Shown here one piece after another: positions 8,583 to 14,761 of a DNA stretch of 56,295 bases (position 1 is its first letter; each line of letters begins with the position of its first letter). Origin of the DNA: Acidimicrobiaceae bacterium (GTDB lineage Bacteria; Actinomycetota; Acidimicrobiia; Acidimicrobiales; Ilumatobacteraceae); contig JACJWF010000018.1 of NCBI GenBank assembly GCA_020637295.1, positions 1-56,295 of the forward strand. Direction: 5' to 3'. Position numbers and translations under genes: made by a program. The notes under the pieces are model-generated. The model saw only the letters and a program-made list of their open reading frames with translations, had not been told where the DNA came from and ran no database searches.

Positions 8583-8667
8583 AGAGCCTCGACAGCCACG
8601 TCAGTGGATGTATCGGCCCTCACTGGGTAGTGGACGGGGTCACCGGCTCAGGCGAACAGTGACGCTG

Positions 8668-8706
8668 GTGGTGGTACAGCGCACGACTCGCGCCAGCTAC
8701 CACCAC
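8668..8706 (-). terminator. Inverted repeat at the end of the RES gene
   Basis: GTGGTGGTA (8668-8676) pairs perfectly with TACCACCAC (8698-8706) across a 21-nt loop, and it spans the RES stop codon. It could end transcription of the toxin-antitoxin operon; no T-run follows, so termination is uncertain. Confidence 0.35.
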
Positions 8707-9206
8707 TCGCTGAAGGCTCGGCGCGACAGCTCGGTCGCAACTGACGAGCGCGGATACCACGCCAGCTCGCGAGTCCCGCCGGGAGTGGCCGACCGGCAAT
8801 CCACGCCATCGAGTCCGTTGTCGAAGGCGAGGTTTCCGAGCGGTTGGCACACCGAGTGAGCCACGACATCTCCCGAGGCGTCGAGCGGGTAGGTAGGCGG
8901 AAGGCCCATCACAGCCAGCCCGGCGCCGCTGAAAGCGTCGGCGGCGACTCCACTTGGGATCTCGACTTCGACCAGAAGCGGCGCGGTCGCGGGATCGAGA
9001 TCCTCGGGACCATACGGAAGCCCTCTGTGGAGGCGGGCCACATTCGCTCGAGCGGTGCCCACGTCCGCGTTCAAGTACAAACAGGGAAGACCTGACGGGT
9101 TCCAGCGCTGGCCCGCGCCGGCGGAGGCGTAGGTCGGGTCCAGCGGATCCGACCAACTTGGGTCGGCCACGCGGTAGTACGGGCCAGCCGTTGGCACCTC
9201 GAGCAC
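8697..9206 (-). CDS. RES-domain toxin
   Basis: This 169-aa protein carries a RES domain; characterised RES toxins degrade NAD+ and stop growth. The N-terminus has YYRVADP with the family Arg, then SAGAGQRWNPSGLPCLYLN, a RES hallmark, and an E/S-containing second half (LLVEVEIPSG, ...LAWYPRSSVATEL). The GTG start at 9206 lies 2 nt after the stop of the Xre-type gene, the normal antitoxin-toxin order for this class. Codon and base use are visibly less GC-rich than in flanking genes, which agrees with acquisition by transfer, as does the nearby IS3 remnant. Confidence 0.8.
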   Translation of the reverse strand: MLEVPTAGPYYRVADPSWSDPLDPTYASAGAGQRWNPSGLPCLYLNADVGTARANVARLHRGLPYGPEDLDPATAPLLVEVEIPSGVAADAFSGAGLAVMGLPPTYPLDASGDVVAHSVCQPLGNLAFDNGLDGVDCRSATPGGTRELAWYPRSSVATELSRRAFSEWW

Positions 9207-9208
9207 GG

Positions 9209-9970
9209 CTACGCAACCTGCGAGTAGTCAAAGCTTGCACGAACTGATCTGAGAAGCCACTCTTCCTCGTCCGCCTCGATGAGATCGAGCATCGAGCGAT
9301 CGCCGTACACCTCCGCAGAGCGCCGCGCCACGACAGGCGGCATCCCATCTCGAAGTCTGTACTGAAGTATGTCTGCGATCTCCGCAACTGTGCCGATCTT
9401 CTTCGCCCGGTCGACCGGGGGACCCGCCAGTAGCCACTTGTCGACTGCCTGACGCCGAACGCCCATGAGCCCAGCAACATCAGCGCTGGACAAATCAAGG
9501 ATGTCCATCGCCCGGCGCAAGGGTTCGCTACTTCTGCGTTCGAGTTCAACACTTGCCATCGACTTCAGGAACCACATGAACCGATGCTCATCGACATCCA
9601 GGGGCGCACGTACGCACTGCTGCGGAATGCCGGCCGCAAATCCCCGGAGCCGGTCGACGACCACTGTGATGATCCCGCGGCCATCTTGGGTCGGTGCCAC
9701 CCACGGAAGCTCGACGACGTCTTGGTGAAGGAGTTCGCAGATGACGACGGCCGGCGGTAGCTGAGCCGGCTCCCGGGACGGAAGCGCCATGAGCGTCTGA
9801 GCCGCGGCGTCAACGAAGTGCACGTAGCGACGAAGCGCCGTCTGGTCACCGCCAGACATCAGCGCCGGGATGAGTGAGTCCAGCGCAGCTGCGACGTCCG
9901 GGATCACGCGACAGGCAACATCGGTCGCTTGCTCGAGTTCATCGTCGAAGAGCTCCTCTATCCACACCAT
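9209..9970 (-). CDS. Xre/ParS-type antitoxin of the RES system, with long N-terminal extension
   Basis: This 253-aa protein is the presumed antitoxin. A helix-turn-helix lies at about 158-185 (LSSADVAGLMGVRRQAVDKWL). It is followed by a C-terminal Xre/MbcA/ParS-like toxin-binding segment (about 190-253). The first 150 residues form an extra region I do not recognise; typical Xre antitoxins of this type are much shorter. The gene is immediately upstream of the RES toxin. ATG 9970 is set by TAGGAT 6 nt upstream. Repeated GCAACC motifs around and upstream of the promoter suggest autorepression by this protein. Confidence 0.72.
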   Translation of the reverse strand: MVWIEELFDDELEQATDVACRVIPDVAAALDSLIPALMSGGDQTALRRYVHFVDAAAQTLMALPSREPAQLPPAVVICELLHQDVVELPWVAPTQDGRGIITVVVDRLRGFAAGIPQQCVRAPLDVDEHRFMWFLKSMASVELERRSSEPLRRAMDILDLSSADVAGLMGVRRQAVDKWLLAGPPVDRAKKIGTVAEIADILQYRLRDGMPPVVARRSAEVYGDRSMLDLIEADEEEWLLRSVRASFDYSQVA

Positions 9971-9976
9971 GCACTC

Positions 9977-9982
9977 ATCCTA
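9977..9982 (-). promoter_or_regulatory. -10 box (TAGGAT) of a leaderless promoter for the Xre/RES operon
   Basis: On the minus strand TAGGAT ends 6 nt before ATG 9970. The adjoining GCAACC repeats begin 2 nt upstream of the box. Confidence 0.6.
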
Positions 9983-9984
9983 GT

Positions 9985-10013
9985 GCAACCGAAACGCAAC
10001 CTCAATCGGTTGC
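9985..10013. promoter_or_regulatory. Candidate operator of the Xre/RES operon (three GCAACC sites)
   Basis: GCAACC occurs at 9985-9990 and 9996-10001, and its reverse complement GGTTGC at 10008-10013. The last two make an 18-nt palindrome with a 6-nt spacer. The array sits directly upstream of the -10 box, over the -35 region, a suitable place for repression by the Xre-type antitoxin. Binding is inferred. Confidence 0.5.
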
Positions 10014-10018
10014 GGGAC

Positions 10019-10248
10019 GGTGACGATCCATCGCTACGTGAAACGGCGAGACATGGCCCACGACGCTGGCGTTGCTCCCACTCGTCGGAGGCTGCTCCAT
10101 CGCCGTTCGAAGCACGGTGTACCTGTCTCAACTCAGCAGGCAGCGCGGCCGAAGCGAGGTGCTCAGCCTCAATCGTGGCGAACGCCTGCCATCTCATGGG
10201 GTGCTCTCCCCGAGTCGGGCGCTTCCACGTGTACCAGAGAGCAAGGAA
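10019..10248. other. Gene-free stretch between the Xre/RES promoter and the tRNA-Gly terminator
   Basis: No frame here shows family resemblance, and the frames that span the tRNA are artefacts. It may be the decayed edge of an island next to the tRNA; I see no integrase and no clear attachment repeat. Confidence 0.4.
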
Positions 10249-10287
10249 CCCCTGGCAGTCCGGCAACTTCTGCCGGTCCACCAGGGG
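10249..10287 (-). terminator. Hairpin terminator after tRNA-Gly
   Basis: On the minus strand CCCCTGG pairs with CCAGGGG and an inner CCGGCA pairs with TGCCGG, giving a two-part stem that starts 5 nt after the tRNA end. The following TTCCTTGCT is only moderately T-rich. Confidence 0.55.
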
Positions 10288-10292
10288 CTTCG

Positions 10293-10368
10293 TGGAGCGG
10301 ACGACGGGACTCGAACCCGCGACCCTCACCTTGGCAAGGTGATGCTCTACCAACTGAGCCACGTCCGC
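10293..10368 (-). tRNA. tRNA-Gly (GCC anticodon)
   Basis: The minus strand folds as a complete cloverleaf. The acceptor stem is GCGGACG/CGTCCGC and the discriminator is T. The D-arm region reads GGCTCAGTTGGTAGAGC, the anticodon arm ACCTT-GCC-AAGGT, and the T-arm GCGGGTTCGAGTCCCGT. The anticodon GCC reads glycine codons GGC/GGU. A CCA end is encoded at 10293-10295. It lies next to the Xre/RES and IS3 patch, consistent with tRNA genes being insertion sites, though no integrase is present. Confidence 0.96.
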
Positions 10369-10382
10369 GTAATGCGGGCTGC

Positions 10383-10412
10383 AATCTAGCGACTCCCCCG
10401 GGCCGCTCACAA
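10383..10412 (-). promoter_or_regulatory. Promoter of tRNA-Gly
   Basis: On the minus strand TTGTGA (10407-10412) and TAGATT (10383-10388) are separated by 18 nt, a good -35/-10 pair, and the tRNA starts 14 nt downstream. The -35 overlaps a hairpin described next. Confidence 0.55.
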
Positions 10413-10423
10413 CGCCGTTGTGA
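10407..10423. terminator. Short palindrome TCACAAC-GCC-GTTGTGA after the 75-aa gene
   Basis: A 7-bp stem with a 3-nt loop directly follows the stop of the 75-aa gene at 10424. It could end that transcript, but it also covers the -35 box of tRNA-Gly, so it may instead be an operator. Confidence 0.35.
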
Positions 10424-10651
10424 TCAGCCCTTCTGATCGTCGGGGCGGAGGTCCACCCGCAGCACCAGGCAGCCGTCCTCCACCGAGCCCGTGGCGTCGC
10501 CGATGATGGCGAAGTCGCGGAAGTCGGTCTGCGCCTGGGCCACGAACTTGGCCCGCTCGTCGCCGGCCACCGGCGGCAGGGGGCGTTGCTTCACCGCCAG
10601 CGCACGCTCGCGGAACCGGGTGATCATCGCATCCACGTCGAGTTCGGCCAT
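10424..10651 (-). CDS. Small conserved-looking protein of unknown function (75 aa)
   Basis: I do not recognise the family. The 75-aa product has an N-terminal amphipathic helix (DVDAMITRFRERALAVKQR), a short linker (PLPPVAGDERAKF), another helix (AQAQTDFRDFAIIGDA) and a final beta-like end (DGCLVLRVDLR). It has no signal peptide or membrane segment, so it is likely a small cytosolic protein. ATG 10651 is preferred over GTG 10660 because TACGGT lies 7 nt upstream of the ATG, the leaderless spacing seen throughout. The nearest gene on the same strand starts beyond the 27-nt gap to 10688 and encodes a membrane protein. Confidence 0.6.
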   Translation of the reverse strand: MAELDVDAMITRFRERALAVKQRPLPPVAGDERAKFVAQAQTDFRDFAIIGDATGSVEDGCLVLRVDLRPDDQKG

Positions 10652-10658
10652 GGCCTCC

Positions 10659-10664
10659 ACCGTA
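10659..10664 (-). promoter_or_regulatory. -10 box (TACGGT) of a leaderless promoter for the 75-aa gene
   Basis: TACGGT on the minus strand ends 7 nt before ATG 10651. A GGAGG sequence also lies in the 7-nt spacer but is too close to act as a normal ribosome binding site. Confidence 0.5.
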
Positions 10665-10687
10665 CCGGCCCTGGCGCGCGGCGTGCC

Positions 10688-11290
10688 TCACTCTGCGGCG
10701 CGTGCCCTCAGCAGGGGGTCGATCGGGCTGCCGATGCCGTCGAGACCGTCCAGTTCGAGGTCGTCCATCTCATGGGCGTCGGTGTCGTCATCGGTCTCCG
10801 TGTCGTCGGTGTCGCCGTCGCCGTCCATCTCGGTGTCGTCGGCGTCATGGACCGCGGCGACGACCACCGCGTCCTCAGCCACGGCCACCGCGGCTGCTTC
10901 GCGCGCCGCCGCCCGCTCGGCGGCGACCTCCTCGTCCAGCAGGTCCTCGTAGTCCGACGGGTCACCCACGGCAAAGGCACCAAGATCCACCGGGTCGGCA
11001 TCCTCGGTGGCCTCCGCCGCGGCGGCACCGGCAGGGCGGGCGTCGGTGAGCCGGCGGCGGCGGTCGGAGTAGTCCGACTTCCAGAACCGGCGGGTGCCCA
11101 TCTCCTCCAGCGGTCCCAGCGCGGGGTGCTCGGTCTTGCTCGATCGCCACCACCACACGGTGCCCGCGGCCAACGCCACCGCCATCAGCACGAGCCCGCC
11201 GGACAGCAGGTAGATCACCCGCGCCGTCTCCGGATCCGAGTACTGGCCATTGGTGTCCGTGGCCGCCACGAGCCGACTGATCCCGTCCAC
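10688..11290 (-). CDS. Membrane-anchored protein with acidic C-terminal tail, unknown function
   Basis: This 200-aa protein has one transmembrane helix near residues 25-48 (VIYLLSGGLVLMAVALAAGTVWWW), then a basic stretch (RRFWKSDYSDRRRRLTD). It ends in a long acidic, low-complexity tail rich in Asp, Glu and Ala, including runs such as DTDDTETDDDTD. The topology would put the tail in the cytoplasm by the positive-inside rule. I chose GTG 11290 because GGAGGG lies 9-13 nt upstream; an upstream start at 11341 would add 17 residues without a ribosome binding site. The gene is divergent from the membrane protein at 11398. I do not recognise the family. Confidence 0.6.
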   Translation of the reverse strand: MDGISRLVAATDTNGQYSDPETARVIYLLSGGLVLMAVALAAGTVWWWRSSKTEHPALGPLEEMGTRRFWKSDYSDRRRRLTDARPAGAAAAEATEDADPVDLGAFAVGDPSDYEDLLDEEVAAERAAAREAAAVAVAEDAVVVAAVHDADDTEMDGDGDTDDTETDDDTDAHEMDDLELDGLDGIGSPIDPLLRARAAE

Positions 11291-11397
11291 GAAGTGCACC
11301 CTCCAAGTGTCGCACGACGAACACCGAATCCCCACGCGCAAGCGGGCACCGAGTTGCCCGGCGTGCGGGCGTCTCCCGGATCGGCAACACTGGGGGC

Positions 11398-11808
11398 GTG
11401 GACGTGTTGTGGGGCCTGCTCTTCTTCGGCGGCCTCGGCGCGCTGTGGTACATCGGCTACCGCATCGATCCCCACTGGTCCACGAGGGACGGCACCCGCT
11501 TCGTCTGCAACAGCCAGGTCATCTCGCTGGACGAGACCATCGGCCGCAAGAAGGAGGCCCAGGTCAACGTCATCCCCGACGGCACCCTCATCATCGGCCA
11601 GCGGCTGATGCTGCGCCGGCGGCGCAGCACGTGGGTGATCACCGGGAAGTCCGAGGCCCCGCCGAAGGGCAAGACGGTCTACCTGGTGCGCAAGACCGAC
11701 GGCGGCACGCTGCAGATCGACCAGATGGCGCTGTTCCTGCCCACGAAGAGCCGGTGCATCAAGGTGCTGGACGACGCACTTGCCGCTCGCCAGTCCCGAG
11801 CCCGCTGA
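11398..11808 (+). CDS. Single-pass membrane protein of unknown function (136 aa)
   Basis: The protein starts with a hydrophobic anchor (VLWGLLFFGGLGALWYIGY, about 3-21). The soluble domain after it seems beta-rich: VISLDETIGRKKEAQVNVIPDGTLIIGQRLML, a RRRRSTWVITGK turn, then KTVYLVRKTDG. It looks like a small membrane-tethered beta-barrel, but I cannot name the family. The GTG start at 11398 places the anchor at the N-terminus. The last 50 nt overlap the end of metX on the other strand. It is divergent from the gene at 10688-11290, with 107 nt between them. Confidence 0.6.
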   Translation: MDVLWGLLFFGGLGALWYIGYRIDPHWSTRDGTRFVCNSQVISLDETIGRKKEAQVNVIPDGTLIIGQRLMLRRRRSTWVITGKSEAPPKGKTVYLVRKTDGGTLQIDQMALFLPTKSRCIKVLDDALAARQSRAR

Positions 11809-12976
11809 GGAACCGCTCCACCGCCGGCCCCACCTGCTCCAGGTTGATGAGGAAGGCGTCGTGCCCGTGGGGCGAGTCGATCTCCACGTACTCCGATGGC
11901 ACCCCGCGGCCGGCGAGCGCGTCGTGGATCTGCCGCTGCTGGTACGCCGGGTAGAGGATGTCGCTGGAGATGCCCATCACCAGCGCCGGTGATGCCACAC
12001 GGGCCATCGCCGCGGGGATGCCGGACCGGCCGCGGCCGATGTCGTGCAGGTCCATCGCCTTGCCGATGATCAGGTAGCTGTTGGCGTCGAACCGGCGGAC
12101 CAGCTTGTCGCCGTGGTAGTCGAGGTAGCGCTCCACCTCGAACCGCTGCCACAGGTCGAACCCGTCACGCAGCGAGCCGCCGTCGGCGACCTCCCGCCCG
12201 AAGCGGTCGGTGAACACGTTGTCGCTGCGGAACGTCACCTGGGCGACCATGCGGGCGACCGCCAGCCCCTCCCACGGGCCATCGCCGTCGGCCACGTCGT
12301 AGTAGTCGCCGCCGTGCCACTTCGGGTCCAGGCGGATGGCCCGGCGACCGATGGCACCCCAGGCGATCTGCTGGGCCGTGGACTGCATGCACGTGGCGAT
12401 CGGCACGATGCCGCCCACCCGGTCCGGGTAGGTGATGGCCCACTCCAGCACCTGCATGCCCCCCATCGAGCCGCCGACCACGGCGTGCCATCGGCGGATG
12501 CCCAGGTGGTCGGCCAGGCGGGCCTGCACGCGCACCATGTCGCGAATGGTGATGACGGGGAACCTGCTGCCGTACGGGCGCCCGTCGTCGGGGTGCGGCG
12601 ACGCCGGGCCGGTGCTGCCCTGGCACCCGCCGAGCACGTTCGGGCAGACCACGAACCAGCGGTTCGTGTCGATGGCCAGGCCGGGCCCGATCATCCCCTC
12701 CCACCAGCCGGGCGTCGGGTGCCCACGCTCGGCCGGGCCGGTGGCGTGGCTGTCGCCAGTCCAGGCGTGGCACAGCAGGACGGCGTTGGACGCGTCCGGC
12801 GCCAGGGTGCCCCAGGTCTCGTAGGCGGTGGTGACGCCCACCAGCGTGGTGCCGCCGTCCAGCGCGAACGGCCGGTCGGCCGGCATGGTGAAGAACCGGC
12901 GGCTGCCGGAGGGATGACCGGGCATGAAGGCACCCGTCGCTGGGTGCGGGCGGCCAGGGCGTGCGGGCCCGGTCAT
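11759..12976 (-). CDS. metX: Homoserine O-acyltransferase (MetX)
   Basis: MetX acylates homoserine from an acyl-CoA, usually acetyl-CoA, in the first committed step of methionine synthesis. This 405-aa alpha/beta hydrolase has the nucleophile S170 in GGSMGG, D339 in SSDILYP and H372 in SPHGHDAF, a complete catalytic triad. NVLGGCQGSTGP and YDPDRVGG-like segments are typical MetX. Acetyl versus succinyl specificity cannot be read with certainty. ATG 12976 has a strong GAAGGAGGAACC ribosome binding site. A SAM riboswitch-like leader precedes it, which fits feedback control by S-adenosylmethionine. No metY lies next to it. Confidence 0.93.
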   Translation of the reverse strand: MTGPARPGRPHPATGAFMPGHPSGSRRFFTMPADRPFALDGGTTLVGVTTAYETWGTLAPDASNAVLLCHAWTGDSHATGPAERGHPTPGWWEGMIGPGLAIDTNRWFVVCPNVLGGCQGSTGPASPHPDDGRPYGSRFPVITIRDMVRVQARLADHLGIRRWHAVVGGSMGGMQVLEWAITYPDRVGGIVPIATCMQSTAQQIAWGAIGRRAIRLDPKWHGGDYYDVADGDGPWEGLAVARMVAQVTFRSDNVFTDRFGREVADGGSLRDGFDLWQRFEVERYLDYHGDKLVRRFDANSYLIIGKAMDLHDIGRGRSGIPAAMARVASPALVMGISSDILYPAYQQRQIHDALAGRGVPSEYVEIDSPHGHDAFLINLEQVGPAVERFLSGLGTGERQVRRPAP

Positions 12977-13036
12977 GGTTCCTCCTTCGTCGCGTGGTGC
13001 CGTGGGTTGGCGACGCAGGACGAGGGAAGCTTCGTT

Positions 13037-13053
13037 GCCCGGCGGTGCCGGGC
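13037..13053 (-). terminator. Hairpin in the metX leader (possible expression platform)
   Basis: GCCCGGC-ACC-GCCGGGC is a 7-bp stem with a 3-nt loop directly after the riboswitch P1. No T-run follows, so it may act by Rho, by pausing or on translation. Confidence 0.35.
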
Positions 13054-13141
13054 CACATCCCCGCCGAAACGGGAAGGCACCGTAGGGCTTCCACCCCGGT
13101 TGCCGGACCCTCACCCGGAGGTGGGGGTCACTCGTGATGCG
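13054..13141 (-). promoter_or_regulatory. SAM riboswitch (SAM-I/SAM-IV clan) upstream of metX
   Basis: The minus-strand leader folds with P1 CATC/GATG, P2 GACCC/GGGTC enclosing CACC/GGTG, and P3 ACCG-GGG/CCC-CGGT. The conserved CACGAGTGA lies at the P1-P2 junction and CCGGCAACC between P2 and P3. A further CCCG/CGGGG stem precedes the 3' side of P1. These are the hallmarks of the SAM-I/SAM-IV core, found upstream of methionine genes in actinobacteria. The exact subclass needs a covariance model. Confidence 0.72.
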
Positions 13142-13153
13142 TCGTGGGCGCCA

Positions 13154-13181
13154 ACGTTAGCAACGCGCCGGCCCGCTGCAA
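13154..13181 (-). promoter_or_regulatory. Promoter of the metX transcript
   Basis: On the minus strand TTGCAG (13176-13181) and TAACGT (13154-13159) are 16 nt apart. Transcription would begin just upstream of the riboswitch. Confidence 0.5.
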
Positions 13182-13188
13182 CGGGCAT

Positions 13189-14049
13189 TCAGCGCCGGTA
13201 CCGCTGCTCCGTGGCGAAGTGGTGGTCCAGCCCGACGATGCCGGCGAAGTCGTCGAACGCCACGAGGCGGTCGAGGTGGTCGCGGAGGGAACCCTCCTGG
13301 CGGAGCAGGGCGAGGGAATCGCGCATCGCCTTGACCATCGAGAACAGGCCGCTGAGCGGCGACACGATCAGCCGGAACCCGAGGTCGGCAAGCTCCGCCG
13401 GGGTCAGCAACGGCGTCTTCCCGGTCTCCACCATGTTGGCCACCAGCGTGATGCCGGGCAGCGCGGCGGCGATCCGCTCCATCTCGGCGATCGATTCCGG
13501 TGCCTCCACGAACACGGCGTCCACACCGACGTCCCGGGCCGCCTTGCCGCGCTCGATCGCTTCGTCCAACCCGACGGCAGCCCGCGCGTCGGTGCGCGCC
13601 GTGACGTGCATGCCGTCGGAGTGGTCCACCGCGGCCTTCAGCTTGGAGAGCCACTCGTCGCGCTCCACCACCTGCTTGCCGGCCATGTGCCCGCAGCGCT
13701 TCGGCCACACCTGGTCCTCCAGGAAGATCCCGCTGGCGCCGGCCTGCCGCCACAACTCCACCGTGCGGATGGTGTTGAGCGGGTTGCCGTACCCGGTGTC
13801 CGCGTCGACGACGAGGTCGAGGTCGTGGTTGGCGGCACGCACACGGCGGGCGACCTCGGCCATCTCGGTCTGGGTGAGGTAGCCGAAGTCCGGCAGGCCC
13901 AGCAGGGTGCCACTGACGCAGTACCCGCTGAGGAAGGCCGCGGTGAACCCGGCCTCCGCCGCCAGCAGGCCGGACAACGCGTCCCACACCCCTGGCATCA
14001 GCACCGATTCACCCGCTGCCAGCCGGAGTCGCAAGCTGCGCACACTCAT
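13189..14049 (-). CDS. Isocitrate lyase/PEP mutase superfamily enzyme
   Basis: This 286-aa TIM-barrel enzyme cleaves or forms a C-C or C-P bond next to a carboxylate. The magnesium site is DADTGYG (about 82-88), and the catalytic loop PKRCGHMAGK carries the cysteine typical of isocitrate and methylisocitrate lyases. The length matches 2-methylisocitrate lyase or oxaloacetate-decarboxylase-type members. No prpC/prpD neighbours are present, so methylisocitrate lyase is not assigned. ATG 14049 is set by TAGCGT 6 nt upstream. The gene ends 30 nt upstream of the metX promoter region and may be transcribed through into it. Confidence 0.82.
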   Translation of the reverse strand: MSVRSLRLRLAAGESVLMPGVWDALSGLLAAEAGFTAAFLSGYCVSGTLLGLPDFGYLTQTEMAEVARRVRAANHDLDLVVDADTGYGNPLNTIRTVELWRQAGASGIFLEDQVWPKRCGHMAGKQVVERDEWLSKLKAAVDHSDGMHVTARTDARAAVGLDEAIERGKAARDVGVDAVFVEAPESIAEMERIAAALPGITLVANMVETGKTPLLTPAELADLGFRLIVSPLSGLFSMVKAMRDSLALLRQEGSLRDHLDRLVAFDDFAGIVGLDHHFATEQRYRR

Positions 14050-14055
14050 GGCCGC

Positions 14056-14061
14056 ACGCTA
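14056..14061 (-). promoter_or_regulatory. -10 box (TAGCGT) of a leaderless promoter for the isocitrate-lyase-like gene
   Basis: TAGCGT on the minus strand ends 6 nt before ATG 14049. Confidence 0.6.
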
Positions 14062-14096
14062 ACCCCTGCCGGTGGCTGATGGATCAATCGAAACGA

Positions 14097-14130
14097 CTGA
14101 TCGCCGGGTCAGGATGGCTGACCGATCAGC
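14097..14130. promoter_or_regulatory. Inverted repeats upstream of the SET-domain gene
   Basis: GCTGA-CCGA-TCAGC (14117-14130) is a perfect palindrome, and CTGA-N8-TCAG (14097-14112) precedes it. TGACCGATC is shared with the palindrome before the MoxR gene (41474-41489). It looks like a TetR-type operator; the regulator is unknown. Confidence 0.35.
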
Positions 14131-14170
14131 GAGTAGACGCGGCCGGAACCAGGGGCCAGGATGGTCGCCG

Positions 14171-14701
14171 ATGGCTGTCAGCTACCTCACCCCGAAGGCA
14201 CGTGCCGTGTCCGCCGGCGCCATGGGCCACGGCGCCGTGGCCATCGACTTCATCGCCGCCGGCGAGCTGATCGTCGCCTACGGCGGCCGCTGTGTCAGCC
14301 GCGACGAGCTGGAGCTCCTGCCGGAGGACCAGCAGCGCCGGTCCCTCCAGATCGCCGACCACGTCTATCTCGCCGGCCCCACCGAGCCGGAGCCCGCCGA
14401 CTTCGTCAACCACTCCTGCCAGCCCAACTGCGGCATCAGCGGCGCCTCCAACATCGTGGCCATGCGCGACATCCACCCCGGTGAAGTCCTCAGCTACGAC
14501 TACGCGTGCAGCGACGGCAGCGACTACGACGAGTTCGAATGCCTGTGCGGCAGCGTCAACTGCCGTGGCAAGGTCACCGGGCACGACTGGATGCTCCCGG
14601 AGCTGCAGCTGCGCTACCGGGGCTACTTCAGCCCCTACCTCCAGCAGCGGATCGCCGCGCTGGTCAGCGTCGGCGCCGAGCGCCGCGCCTTCTCCTACTG
14701 A
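14171..14701 (+). CDS. SET-domain protein (putative lysine methyltransferase)
   Basis: This 176-aa protein is a near-minimal SET domain followed by a post-SET zinc motif. SET domains transfer methyl from S-adenosylmethionine to lysine. Visible motifs are a KARAVSAGAMGHGAVA start, IAAGELIVAYGGR, the pseudoknot motif NHSCQPNC (80-87) and LSYDYA (108-112, with the catalytic Tyr). The post-SET cysteines are in ECLCGSVNCRG (123-133). All key residues seem present, so it could be active. The target is unknown; ribosomal or nucleoid proteins are possible. ATG 14171 starts right at the domain; a longer N-terminal reading has no support. Confidence 0.82.
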   Translation: MAVSYLTPKARAVSAGAMGHGAVAIDFIAAGELIVAYGGRCVSRDELELLPEDQQRRSLQIADHVYLAGPTEPEPADFVNHSCQPNCGISGASNIVAMRDIHPGEVLSYDYACSDGSDYDEFECLCGSVNCRGKVTGHDWMLPELQLRYRGYFSPYLQQRIAALVSVGAERRAFSY

Positions 14702-14749
14702 GCACCCCCCGACGTCCTGACGTTCTTCGGCACCGAACGGCCGCCCAGC

Positions 14750-14755
14750 TAGGGT
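14750..14755 (+). promoter_or_regulatory. -10 box (TAGGGT) of a leaderless promoter for the saccharopine-dehydrogenase-like gene
   Basis: TAGGGT ends 6 nt before ATG 14762. Confidence 0.6.
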
Positions 14756-14761
14756 GAGGCC

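Noticed and set aside
9958..10410. Open frames running through tRNA-Gly on both strands
   Set aside because: They include the translated tRNA sequence and have no supported start or homology.
13189..14049. Methylisocitrate lyase of the methylcitrate cycle (prpB)
   Set aside because: The KRCGH loop fits, but no prpC or prpD lies nearby and the superfamily has several reactions with the same motif.
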